Of a DNA stretch of 36,697 bases, positions 18,096 through 26,918 are shown in pieces. A program made the translations under genes and the position numbers. The stretch is from CAKZSU01 sp044223895 (GTDB taxonomy: Bacteria > Patescibacteriota > Microgenomatia > UBA10105 > UBA927): assembly GCA_044223895.1 (NCBI GenBank), contig JBGALL010000013.1, positions 1-36,697 of the forward strand, given 5' to 3'. Position 1 is the first letter of the stretch; each line of letters starts with the position of its first letter. A model generated the notes under the pieces. It saw only the letters and a program-made list of their open reading frames with translations, was not told where the DNA came from and ran no database searches.

Positions 18096-18118
18096 TATAG
18101 CGTAGAATTACGCCTATA
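18096..18118 (+). promoter_or_regulatory. Hairpin abutting the start codon of the glycosidase gene
   Basis: TATAGCGTA pairs with TACG, a bulged C, then CTATA, around a GAAT loop, giving nine base pairs one base before the ATG at 18120. There is no T-tract, so it is a poor terminator for the upstream gene. It would occlude ribosome entry if it forms in mRNA. There is no Shine-Dalgarno sequence. Confidence 0.4.
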
Positions 18119-18119
18119 G

Positions 18120-19641
18120 ATGAAAAAAGTAGCTATCTTTTTCCAAGTTCTCTCTATCCTAGTCTTCATTGTGGGGATTGTATGTCTCGTCCTGGTGATG
18201 AAAGAAAAGATAAATGAGTATAAATCAGCCTATAAACTCGGACGCAACATCGTCTATCGGGCTTCGGACGTCCTGGGCATCTCCACCGACAAGGCCAACG
18301 TCAGCATAGACTACGCCAAGCAGATAGCCACTGGCTCCCCCCTCGTCTTCGGAGGAGCACATAACCCGAACGTAGAACATCAAGATGCCTGGAATAAAAT
18401 TGCATATGTTGGAGTCACAAATATAAGAAAAGATTTTTTTATTGAAGATTTAATTCCTGCAAACATATCATTACAAGATTACAAAAACAATAAAAACAAC
18501 ATTCAAGATGTAAGGAATTGGAATCAGACTAAAATAAATGAAAAAATTTCATTATTCAAAAATGCTAAAGAAAGAAATTTGAAAGTGATAGCAATAGTTT
18601 CGTACGCTCCCAAATGGTTAACATATTCTGGGAAAATATATGGTGTACCCTCAGATTGGGATATATATGAAGATTTAGTGAAAAAGACTTATTTACTTTT
18701 TAGAGATTATGTAGATTATTTAGAAATTTGGAATGAGCCTAATTATCCAGCATTTATGGATGTTCAAAAAAGTGGACTGTCCAGAGAAGAAGCTTACTAT
18801 TTAATTTTTAAACATGCAGTAAACGCCATACGCAGCGTTGATAATCAAATAAAAGATAATAAACAAGTAATACTCGCGGCCAGCAGTATCAACTTAATGA
18901 AGTAGATATCATTAAAGATACTTAGACAGTGAATTGTATAACCAGACTTTATTAGTTTTCATGATTATGAACAAATAAAACAGCCATCATGGCAACAAAC
19001 AAAAAATCTGCTTCAACAATTGAAAAAAGAAAATTTGAAAATTTTCATTACAGAATGGGCGGATTATTATCAAATAAAACCAGACTGCTAAAGGTATGAT
19101 GTATTTATGTTGGTAAAAAACTCGTTGATTTTTTAAATGCAGGCATTTGGCTAACAAACTATTCATCTTTACAACAAATAGAAGAAAATTCTCCATATGG
19201 AAATGTAGGTTTTTTGGGTTTTTATCAATGGAAAATAAAACGGCACTTTTACTCCCAAAGGCGAAAACATGGATGTTGATGAGTAAGACCGGCCTAGGAG
19301 ACGGCGCCAGTACAATCTACAACAGCTCACAATCCAGTCTAGCTGCATCTCTTGGCTTTAAAAATAACCGTAATACTAATGGTATCGTCCTGGTAAATGA
19401 CGAATATTCCGATAAAGAAGTCAGCGTCACCCTAAATAATGTTCCCCTCCGTGGTGATGTTTATGCCCGAGCATACCTCGCATCTGGTACTTCCGATGGA
19501 TCCCTAGTAGTAGGGACGAACAAACTTACTGGCTCCTCTACCATGACGTTCAAAGTCGCTATCCCCGCCCAATCTGTCGTCGGAGTAACACTCACCAACG
19601 AAGCTACTCTCCAAGAAAAAGTGAAATCTATTATTTTTTAA
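18120..19641 (+). pseudogene. Membrane-anchored clan-A glycoside hydrolase (GH39-like), broken by frameshifts
   Basis: The first open stretch (18120-18905, 261 residues) starts with a TM anchor (FFQVLSILVFIVGIVCLVLVM) and a (beta/alpha)8 glycosidase region ending in LEIWNEPN, with E206 as the candidate acid/base. Coding then continues across changing frames: FHDYEQIKQPSW, then IFITEWAD with the candidate nucleophile Glu codon at 19053, then FLNAGIWLTNYSS and YGNVGFLGFY. A beta-rich C-terminal domain is open from about 19260 to the TAA at 19641. At least four indels lie between 18900 and 19260. The pattern looks like uncorrected sequencing error rather than decay, since every piece is conserved. 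An intact enzyme would be an extracytoplasmic, anchored glycosidase, perhaps trimming the glycan. Confidence 0.7.
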
Positions 19642-19664
19642 TACCGGGGTTTTATATTTTCCCT

Positions 19665-19790
19665 ATGCTCACTCAAAAAGATATCAGCTTACTTAAAACT
19701 ATATTTCTTACAAGAAATGAATGTGAGGAAATAATTGAACAAATAATCGATAAAGATATTCACGCCCTCAAGAAACATACAAACTTTTAG
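19665..19790 (+). CDS. Small hypothetical protein, 41 residues
   Basis: An ATG-to-TAG frame encodes MLTQKDISLLKTIFLTRNEC followed by a charged helical stretch (EEIIEQIIDKDIHALKK). The composition is that of a short amphipathic or coiled-coil protein, reminiscent of small proteins with MLTK-D-L starts common in CPR genomes. It may be a truncated longer protein, as the sequence after it turns very AT-rich. No Shine-Dalgarno sequence is seen. Confidence 0.35.
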   Translation: MLTQKDISLLKTIFLTRNECEEIIEQIIDKDIHALKKHTNF

Positions 19791-19811
19791 TTTTGTTCCT
19801 TCCCCTAATTT

Positions 19812-19844
19812 AATAAATATTTTATAATTTATTTGGGTTTTTTT
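19812..19844 (+). terminator. Weak intrinsic terminator candidate
   Basis: AATAAAT at 19812-19818 pairs with ATTTATT at 19827-19833 around an 8-nt loop, followed by GGG and seven T. The stem has only A-T pairs, so it would be weak. Confidence 0.25.
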
Positions 19845-19866
19845 CTGTCCAGACAACAGCTCTTCT

Positions 19867-20394
19867 ATGTCTCGGCACACTATAATAGTAGCAATTATCG
19901 GTATTCTTCTGGTTACATTAGTAACTTCATTCGCATACAGCCAAAAGTCCGTCATATATACCTTCATGGCTTCTCAGCACCTGCTCCCCGAACCAGAAAG
20001 ACTGACAGAACTATACTTCACCGATCACCTCAAACTCCCATCAACGGTAGCCCGAAACTCATCCTTACCAATTTCTTTCACAATTCATAACATTGAATAT
20101 CAACCGATGAGCTATACCTATCAAATACTAGAAGTGCCTGATAGCAAGAAAGAAGAACCCGCAAATCCAGATGACAATGGAGAGAACAATAGTATGACAG
20201 CAATACCACCAGTAACTGAAACCCTACAACCAACGAACAATATACGTAAACAAGGAGTTGTCCATCTAAACCATGACGAAACCAAACAATTAACCGAAAC
20301 AGTAGATATAGGTGATATACCAGGGCGGATGAAAATAGAAATTCTCCTGGTAGAGAAAGAACAACCAATCCATTTCTGGATTACCGTTAATTAA
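19867..20394 (+). CDS. Membrane-anchored extracytoplasmic protein, DUF1616-like
   Basis: The 175-residue protein has one N-terminal TM or signal segment (IIVAIIGILLVTLVTSFAY), then an outside domain. ISFTIHNIEYQPMSYTYQIL and the C-terminal block MKIEILLV...HFWITV recall the beta-sandwich of DUF1616 proteins, where an N-H/E-E/G-x-P-x-x-Y stretch is typical. A low-complexity Pro/Asn/Glu-rich linker lies at about 95-130. It sits 1 nt before the DPM1-like GT2, so the two are probably co-expressed. In DUF1616 proteins similar domains follow membrane segments; here it may bind or present glycan. The function is unknown. Confidence 0.55.
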   Translation: MSRHTIIVAIIGILLVTLVTSFAYSQKSVIYTFMASQHLLPEPERLTELYFTDHLKLPSTVARNSSLPISFTIHNIEYQPMSYTYQILEVPDSKKEEPANPDDNGENNSMTAIPPVTETLQPTNNIRKQGVVHLNHDETKQLTETVDIGDIPGRMKIEILLVEKEQPIHFWITVN

Positions 20395-20395
20395 C

Positions 20396-21172
20396 ATGCA
20401 AAAAATATCTATCATTATCCCCTGCCACAACGAAGAAGCAGGAATTGGCCACGTCCTGGCAGATATCCCACAGGATCGTCTGAAACAATATGGCTATGAA
20501 TCCGAAGTGATCGTCATCGATAACAATTCTACCGATAAGACTGCCGCAGTCGCCGCATCATATGGGGCAAAAGTCATCAGAGAGAAAAAACGTGGTAAAG
20601 GCAAAGCAATCCAAGCAGGATTTAGAGCAGTGAGTGATGATACTACCTTCGTGGTGATGATGGATGGAGATCATACCTATAAACCTCAGGAAATCCTGCG
20701 AATGATCGAGCCTTTGGCGAGTGGCTTTTGTGACGTGGTAGTAGGATCCCGACTCAATGGCAAGTTACGAGATCCAGCTTTTACTTTCAGCCGTCGCGTA
20801 GCCAACTGGGCGTTTACCTTCTTTGTTCGTCAGATGTTTAAAGCCAATATCACTGATGTATTGTCGGGATACTTTGCCTGGAAAAAAGAAGTAGTAGATC
20901 AGATGAAACAATATATCAGCGCTGATGGATTTGCCATCGAGATGGATATGATTACCAAGATGGTGAAGTTGGGCTATGAAATCTACTCAGTACCGATAAC
21001 CTACGAAGAACGCAAAGGTCATTCCAAGATTCAATCTGTGCAGGATGGGATGAAAATAGGAAAGATGTTTGTATCCAATCTTACCTGGCAACCGTTGGGT
21101 GCAAATAGTTCTCGTACCAAATCATCTCCAGCTGGGGAGAAATCTCAAACGTTTGGAAACTTGGAATTATAA
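20396..21172 (+). CDS. DPM1-like family 2 glycosyltransferase (polyprenyl-phosphate sugar synthase type)
   Basis: The 258-residue protein has the compact GT2 form of dolichyl- or undecaprenyl-phosphate mannosyl/glucosyltransferases. It starts ISIIIPCHNEEAGI, then VIVIDNNSTDKT, a basic KKRGKGKAIQAGF loop, the metal-binding DGDHTY and the acceptor-side segments VVGSRL and LSGYFAWKK. It lacks C-terminal TM helices, so it is the soluble or peripheral type. The likely reaction is transfer of a sugar from a nucleotide donor to polyprenyl phosphate, feeding later lipid-dependent GTs. The last 20 or so residues are Ser/Lys-rich and poorly conserved. Confidence 0.85.
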   Translation: MQKISIIIPCHNEEAGIGHVLADIPQDRLKQYGYESEVIVIDNNSTDKTAAVAASYGAKVIREKKRGKGKAIQAGFRAVSDDTTFVVMMDGDHTYKPQEILRMIEPLASGFCDVVVGSRLNGKLRDPAFTFSRRVANWAFTFFVRQMFKANITDVLSGYFAWKKEVVDQMKQYISADGFAIEMDMITKMVKLGYEIYSVPITYEERKGHSKIQSVQDGMKIGKMFVSNLTWQPLGANSSRTKSSPAGEKSQTFGNLEL

Positions 21173-21195
21173 ATTCTACTCCTTCCCTACAACCT

Positions 21196-22308
21196 ATGAA
21201 AAAAATTGCTTTTGTATCCGATGCCCTGTATCCCTATAACAAAGGTGGTAAAGAAACTCGACTCTACGAGATCTCTACCCGTCTGGCCAAGAAAGGTTAT
21301 GACGTCCACATATATTGCATGCACTGGTGGAAAGGCCCAGAAAAAACTCGCAAAGAACACGGCGTCACCCTTCATGCTATCTCACCATACTATCCCCTCT
21401 ATGTCGGAGAACGACGCTCCATAAAACAAGGAATTATGTTTGGACTCCACTGCTTCAAACTCATAAAAGAAGATTTCGATGTCATTGATGTAGACCATAT
21501 GCCCTTCTTCCCTCTATATAGTTCCAAACTAGTATGTCTGTTAAAAGGCAAAAAAATGTATGCCACCTGGCATGAAGTCTGGGGGCAAGAATATTGGTTG
21601 GAATATATGGGATGGAAAGGCATTATATCTAGTTTTATAGAATTTCTTAGTTTCAGGTTACCAGACACATTTATTTCGGTGTCAGATCATACTTCAGAAC
21701 TACTTTCAAAGTATGTATCGGCAGATAGAATTAAGACAATTTCTAATGGCATAAATGTAGATGAGATTAACAAAGCCAAACCATCACCTGTCATCTCGGA
21801 TGTAATTTTCGCAGGAAGACTACTCAAGCACAAAAACGTAGATATCCTTTTGCAATCGATAAAATTATTAAAAAAAAACACTTCGAATATTCGTTGCATT
21901 ATAGTAGGTGACGGCCCAGAAAAAGAAAAACTTACTAAATTAGCAAAAGAACTAAACTTAGAAAAAAACGTGAAATTTATAAATTTCTGTAAAAACCAAC
22001 AGGAGTTGTTCGGGTTGATGAAGTCATCGAAAGTTTTTGTTCTCCCCTCTTCAAGAGAAGGATTTGGTTTAGTTGTTTTAGAGGCTAATGCTTGTAAGTT
22101 ACCCACAATAACTGTTAATGAAAGAAATAACGCAGCAAAAAATTTAATAAAAAATAACTTTAACGGTTATGTTACTATAAAAAATTCTTACACGATAAGT
22201 AAATCAATAAAAAAATATTTAACTCAAAAAAAATTAAAAAGGAAATTTTCGACCTTCAATGAATATCTTTGGGAATCAAAAATTAATAAGTTGATGGTCC
22301 AGTATTAA
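21196..22308 (+). CDS. Family 4 glycosyltransferase with a compositional switch inside
   Basis: The 370-residue GT4 has an N-terminal loop YPYNKGGKETRLYEI, a C-domain start VIFAGRLLKHKNVDILLQSI, VGDGPEKEKL and the EX7E motif EGFGLVVLE. The first 150 or so codons (to about 21640) are GC-richer and use C-ending codons. The rest is strongly AT-rich: 28 of 60 bases are G/C in 21301-21360 against 11 of 60 in 22141-22200. The frame stays open across the switch, so the gene is a recombinant between two lineages or an assembly join between strains. Both GT-B halves are present, and it is presumably functional. Confidence 0.85.
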   Translation: MKKIAFVSDALYPYNKGGKETRLYEISTRLAKKGYDVHIYCMHWWKGPEKTRKEHGVTLHAISPYYPLYVGERRSIKQGIMFGLHCFKLIKEDFDVIDVDHMPFFPLYSSKLVCLLKGKKMYATWHEVWGQEYWLEYMGWKGIISSFIEFLSFRLPDTFISVSDHTSELLSKYVSADRIKTISNGINVDEINKAKPSPVISDVIFAGRLLKHKNVDILLQSIKLLKKNTSNIRCIIVGDGPEKEKLTKLAKELNLEKNVKFINFCKNQQELFGLMKSSKVFVLPSSREGFGLVVLEANACKLPTITVNERNNAAKNLIKNNFNGYVTIKNSYTISKSIKKYLTQKKLKRKFSTFNEYLWESKINKLMVQY

Positions 22309-22309
22309 C

Positions 22310-23446
22310 ATGAAATTACTTTTAGCTATACCATATTTTTACCCTAAAGTAGGGGGGCTTGAAAACTATGCCTTAACTTTAGCTGAAGAATTACATGGAA
22401 AATTTAACTGGGAAATATCTGTTGTAACTTCAAATCACTCTAGTAATCTATTTTTAGTTGAAAATTATAAAGGCATGAAGATATATAGATTACCGATCCA
22501 GTTCAAAATTTCAAATACTCCAATTAGTATATTCTGGATTTATTCTTTATTTAAAATTATTAAAACAGAAAAACCAGATATTATAAATGGTCATACTCCT
22601 GTACCTTTTATTGCAGATTTGGCATGCTATATTTCAAAATTACTTAATATTCCTTTTGTACTGACTTATCAAAACGATATGGAAAAAGATAATGATAGGA
22701 ATATTTTGATCAATTTATATTACTTTCTTTTCGGTCAGAAAACATTTAAATTTTCCCAAAGGATAATTGTCACTACAGAATATTTTAGTAAAAGCCAAAC
22801 AAGATTAACAGATTTTAAAGGGAAAATTTCAATAATTCCACCTGGAATCGAATCTCCTAACCACGTGTCAGACAGTGCAGGTTCAAATAATAATAACGTT
22901 CTTTTTATAGCACAACTAGATAAAACACATAGACATAAAGGTCTGGATGTACTGATAAATGCGTTTAAGAAAGTTGTAAATGTAGTTCCAAAGGCACATC
23001 TTTCAGTTGTAGGATCAGGTGATGATATAGAAAGGTACATAAAACTTACAAAACTAAATAATCTCCAAAAAAAAATTACATTTCTAGGGAAAATTTCAGA
23101 TAGAAAACTGAAAGGTGTTTATAAAAAATCTACTTTAGTAGTTTTACCCTCAACATCAAACTCTGAAGGATTTGGTATGGTATTGGTGGAGGCAGCGAGC
23201 TATAAAAAACCTACTATTGGTTCAAATATAGGTGGTATACCATTTGTAATAGAAGATAACAAATCAGGATTTCTTGTGAAAGTAAACGATGTAGATGATT
23301 TAGCTAATAAAATTCTTCTTATCCTACAAAAACCAACCAGAGCTAAGAAAATGGGCTCACACGGATATAAGTTATTTATGAAAAAATATACAAAATCCAA
23401 TTTAGCATTAAAAACTAATAAATTATTCAAAGAATTTACAAAATGA
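22310..23446 (+). CDS. Family 4 glycosyltransferase
   Basis: The 378-residue GT4 opens LLLAIPYFYPKVGGLENYAL, the standard GT4 start with the GG loop. The C-terminal half has VLFIAQLDKTHRHKGLDVLI, VVGSGDDIERY and the EX7E motif EGFGMVLVE followed by GGIPFVIEDN, typical of hexosyltransferases acting on cell-surface glycans. It lies 1 nt after the previous GT4 and overlaps the next gene by 4 nt. Base composition is the AT-rich type of this block. Confidence 0.9.
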   Translation: MKLLLAIPYFYPKVGGLENYALTLAEELHGKFNWEISVVTSNHSSNLFLVENYKGMKIYRLPIQFKISNTPISIFWIYSLFKIIKTEKPDIINGHTPVPFIADLACYISKLLNIPFVLTYQNDMEKDNDRNILINLYYFLFGQKTFKFSQRIIVTTEYFSKSQTRLTDFKGKISIIPPGIESPNHVSDSAGSNNNNVLFIAQLDKTHRHKGLDVLINAFKKVVNVVPKAHLSVVGSGDDIERYIKLTKLNNLQKKITFLGKISDRKLKGVYKKSTLVVLPSTSNSEGFGMVLVEAASYKKPTIGSNIGGIPFVIEDNKSGFLVKVNDVDDLANKILLILQKPTRAKKMGSHGYKLFMKKYTKSNLALKTNKLFKEFTK

Positions 23447-24636
23447 TCATCTATATTTTTAACCATATGTTCCTGGATGGTTCAGGGTTCTCAAAAAGAG
23501 TTGAAAGTGAAATAAAAGCTCTTCCAGCCTCAGAACCTATAATAATTCTCTGTCGTGGATTAAGTGATAGTAGCAAAAATATACAAGTTGGAGAGAAACA
23601 TGTGATTGTTGAAACTTATAAGACAACATATAAAGATATTGAGAAGCCACAAAAATATATTCCTTTTTATTATGAAGTTATAAGAAATGCTAAATTGCTC
23701 TTCAGTTTTACAGTTAAATTGAAGAGAATTCTTTCGAAAAACAAAATTTCTAAAGTTTATGTAGTAAATTCGCCACTTACAATACCTCTATTTACTCTTA
23801 TTTTGTGCAAATTAAATAAAATTAGACCTTGGGTAGTTGAATTTCATGATCTTGAACCAGAATTGGCCATTCATATAAAGAATCTTAAAAAAAACGATCT
23901 TATCCTTAAGATTGAGTTATTTCTTGAAAAAATTGTTAGTAATAATTTTGATTATGTTATTGTAACATCAGGTTCTCAGAAAAAACGTTTAATAAGTCGA
24001 TTACCCAATTCTAAATCCAAGATTAAGATATTATCCAACTACATTTCGGTATTTAATGGGGAGTATAATTACAAAGAAAATTTTAGTAAAAATTTTACGA
24101 TAGGCTATTTATCCACTTTAAGTTTTGGATTCACAGTTAATGGTTTAAAAAAACTAATTGAATGTTATAAAGATAAAATTATAAGTAAGGAAATATTATT
24201 TAAAATTATAGGTGGAGGTCCTGCAGAAAAAGAATTAAAAAATTTTATAAAAAATTCAGGACTTGAAACTAAATTTCTAGTAATAGGGAATACTTCGAAT
24301 GTAGATAAAGAATTAAGTACATGTAATATAGCCATTATACCTTGGGAAAAAGATGCCATGACCATCACACAGTTACCGACCAAACTATTTGATTATATTA
24401 ATTATGGAATTCCAATAATTTATCCAAATTTTCCCGAATTCATACAAATATTAGGAAATAAAAAATATGGATTGTCTTATAATAAGCTTGATGAAATCCC
24501 TCAATTAATAGGCATGTTAACAAGCAAGGTTTTGTGGCGAAAATATAAAAAAAATCTTTTTCTATTGAAGAAATCTAAATACAATTACATGGAAATACAG
24601 GAAAGAACAACTAAAATGCTTGAATCTTTAAAATAA
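23443..24636 (+). CDS. GT-B glycosyltransferase, GT4-like with atypical donor motif
   Basis: The 397-residue protein has a GT-B architecture: an N-terminal half with VVEFHDLEPELA, and a C-terminal half with FTIGYLSTLSFGF, FKIIGGGPAEKELKNF and IAIIPWEKD. The classic EX7E motif is replaced by ITQLPTKLFDYINYGIPII, in which a P-x-K-x-x-D-Y block serves the donor site, as in WbuB-like and related GT4 members. It has no clear TM segment. It is part of the AT-rich plus-strand run, coupled by ATGA overlap to the gene before. Confidence 0.8.
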   Translation: MIIYIFNHMFLDGSGFSKRVESEIKALPASEPIIILCRGLSDSSKNIQVGEKHVIVETYKTTYKDIEKPQKYIPFYYEVIRNAKLLFSFTVKLKRILSKNKISKVYVVNSPLTIPLFTLILCKLNKIRPWVVEFHDLEPELAIHIKNLKKNDLILKIELFLEKIVSNNFDYVIVTSGSQKKRLISRLPNSKSKIKILSNYISVFNGEYNYKENFSKNFTIGYLSTLSFGFTVNGLKKLIECYKDKIISKEILFKIIGGGPAEKELKNFIKNSGLETKFLVIGNTSNVDKELSTCNIAIIPWEKDAMTITQLPTKLFDYINYGIPIIYPNFPEFIQILGNKKYGLSYNKLDEIPQLIGMLTSKVLWRKYKKNLFLLKKSKYNYMEIQERTTKMLESLK

Positions 24637-24641
24637 TTTTT

Positions 24642-26918
24642 ATGAAAAATATATTTTATCTATTAATTCTTCTACCTTTACTTGCAATTTCATATTTATT
24701 TTATTTTCATATAAGTTGGTCAATTTTTATAGGATTTTTTATTTTTACTTATATTTCGTTAATTCCTGGATATTTAATTTTAACAATCATAAATTATTTC
24801 CCCACTAAAGGATATAAGAATTTTCCATTCGTGACTGGAGTTAGCTTAATTTATTTAATGTTAGGGGGCTTATTTATTAATAATATGCTGCCTATATTTG
24901 GTATAAATCAACCTTTAACACAAACACCCATACAGATATCTCTAATTATTAGTTTTTTAATCCTTATTGTTTTTTCATATATACGAGATTCAAAAAAATA
25001 TGAAATACATTCTTTACCGAACATAAATTTTAAGAATATATTTTACTGTTTTTATTCTATTTCTCTATTATTATTTAGTGTTTTTGGGACGATTTTGCTG
25101 AATAATTCTGGTTCAAATATATTAATTTTGATCCTTCTAGCTAGTATCGCTTTCTCAACAATATATATTTCACTTAAAAATGATATTGATGAGGGTATTC
25201 TAGTTTTGTATATTTTTTGCACATCATTATCTTTACTTTTAATGTTGTCGCTAAGAAGCTGGCACATTTCAGGATCTGATATACATGACGAATTTAAAGT
25301 TTTCCAATTAACAAAATATTTTGGTCACTGGAGTATGACCAATATACAACATGCTTATAATGCGTGCTTGAGTATAACAGTACTTCCGACAATTCTATCG
25401 ACGATTACTAGAATTAATGATGAGTATATTTACAAATTTTTTTACCAGATATATTTCTCAATAGTACCAGTATGTTGCTATTTACTATTTCGGAAATATT
25501 TAGATCCAAAACAATCATTTTTTTCAGTCTTTTATTTATTGTCACAACCATTTTTCATTCAACCCATGGTTTCTTTGGCTAGGCAAGAAGTAGCATTTTT
25601 ATTTTTCGCTCTATTCATATATTCACTTTTCGCAAGAAGGAATAACACACCCCAGAACCAATTTTTAAGTTTATTATTCGGCTCAGGAATAATTGTTTCA
25701 CACTATTCGACAAATTATGTCACTATTTTGCTTTTGTGTTCAGCGTTTATTCTAAAAATTATATATCAGTTTATCTCCAAAGTTATCCCTAAAAAAGTTA
25801 GTTTTTTATTTTCTATGAAAGATGAACTATCTAAAAATTTCATAACTCTTCCAACAATTCTTTTTTTAGTTTTTGGAAGCTATCTTTGGTATTCACAGTT
25901 AACAAACACAACTGATAATTTGGCTATTACTATAAAGTCTACGATTAAGAATTTAAACTCTATAACTAAATCAGAAATGGAAGACGCTGAAACTTCACAA
26001 GCCTTAACTTTTATAAGCTCAGCTAAAACTACGAATAAAGAGACCGTATCTATCTTTAAACAATCAATTTTAGAAAAATTCAAAAACACAAAAGAAGAAA
26101 AATATCTAAATAGAAGTTCAAACGCAGAACTTATATATCCTTTAGGCGATAAAGCCACTGAGCCAATTGTTTCTATTTATGGAAGGAAATATATTTATTT
26201 ATTTTTTCAACTGTTAAGAAATCTAACTAAATTTTATGCATTGATTGGCGCATTATATTTAAGTTCATTTTTATTTAGAAAAAGCTTAATTGATAAAGAA
26301 TACATTATGTCAGTTACTGTAATTACTTCAATAATTGTTCTTCTTCTTACTAGTACAATATTATCTAGTAAATATAATTTATCCAGAATTTATCTTCAAT
26401 CTTTATTAGTTATTTCATTAGGTGTTATATATGGTGGAAATTTGATTTTTTTCTTTATTAAAAGCAAACCTTTAAGAACACAAGTGATTCACTTTTCAAT
26501 TATTTTTGTTTTCCTGTTTTTCCATGGTTTCATTTCACAGCTTTTTGGGAATAGTTTCGCATATATGCATTTAAATAATTATGGAGAAGATTATGATAAA
26601 TTTTACACACATTCTTCTGAAGTATTTTCCGCTATATGGTTAAAAGAAGCTAATAAAAACAACACAGCTGTTTTCGCCGACAATTTTTCATTTGAAAGAT
26701 TGCGTTCTTTTGGTGACTCAAGATCGGTTCTTAGATCAATTGTGCCAGATATTATCTATAAGAATTCTTATGTTTACGCACGATATACGAATGTGGTTTT
26801 GGGAAAAGTACAAGAACCTTTTAAAAGCAATATTATGAATTTTAATTTTCCATATCAATTTTTAGATGAAAATAAAGATGTTATATATTCCAATAAAGAA
26901 ACTATTATTTATAAATGA
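24642..26918 (+). CDS. Polytopic membrane protein, DUF2206-like (possible GT-C glycosyltransferase)
   Basis: The 758-residue protein has many TM segments (at least a dozen by eye). A loop after the sixth or so carries HISGSDIHDEF (208-218), then W and an ACLSITVLPTIL segment, followed by FYQIYFSIVPVCCYLLFRKY. These match the pattern of DUF2206 membrane proteins found in archaea and CPR bacteria. The acidic D-x-H-x-E loop resembles the catalytic loop of GT-C enzymes that use polyprenyl-phosphate sugars. A soluble loop lies near residues 430-500 and the C-terminus (about 640-758) is outside. It fits a terminal sugar transferase or polymerase acting with the DPM1-like enzymes. It overlaps the next GT4 by 4 nt. 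Confidence 0.75.
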   Translation: MKNIFYLLILLPLLAISYLFYFHISWSIFIGFFIFTYISLIPGYLILTIINYFPTKGYKNFPFVTGVSLIYLMLGGLFINNMLPIFGINQPLTQTPIQISLIISFLILIVFSYIRDSKKYEIHSLPNINFKNIFYCFYSISLLLFSVFGTILLNNSGSNILILILLASIAFSTIYISLKNDIDEGILVLYIFCTSLSLLLMLSLRSWHISGSDIHDEFKVFQLTKYFGHWSMTNIQHAYNACLSITVLPTILSTITRINDEYIYKFFYQIYFSIVPVCCYLLFRKYLDPKQSFFSVFYLLSQPFFIQPMVSLARQEVAFLFFALFIYSLFARRNNTPQNQFLSLLFGSGIIVSHYSTNYVTILLLCSAFILKIIYQFISKVIPKKVSFLFSMKDELSKNFITLPTILFLVFGSYLWYSQLTNTTDNLAITIKSTIKNLNSITKSEMEDAETSQALTFISSAKTTNKETVSIFKQSILEKFKNTKEEKYLNRSSNAELIYPLGDKATEPIVSIYGRKYIYLFFQLLRNLTKFYALIGALYLSSFLFRKSLIDKEYIMSVTVITSIIVLLLTSTILSSKYNLSRIYLQSLLVISLGVIYGGNLIFFFIKSKPLRTQVIHFSIIFVFLFFHGFISQLFGNSFAYMHLNNYGEDYDKFYTHSSEVFSAIWLKEANKNNTAVFADNFSFERLRSFGDSRSVLRSIVPDIIYKNSYVYARYTNVVLGKVQEPFKSNIMNFNFPYQFLDENKDVIYSNKETIIYK

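Larger units (their letters stand above)
19642..19866 (+). other. 225-nt gap with one small ORF and a possible terminator
   Basis: Between the glycosidase and the anchored protein the sequence turns AT-rich. It contains the 41-codon ORF and the AT-stem/T-run described separately. Nothing else is recognisable. Confidence 0.35.

Noticed and set aside
18120..19641. Programmed frameshifting in the glycosidase
   Set aside because: There are at least four shifts in both directions and no slippery-site plus structure pattern. Sequencing noise is simpler.
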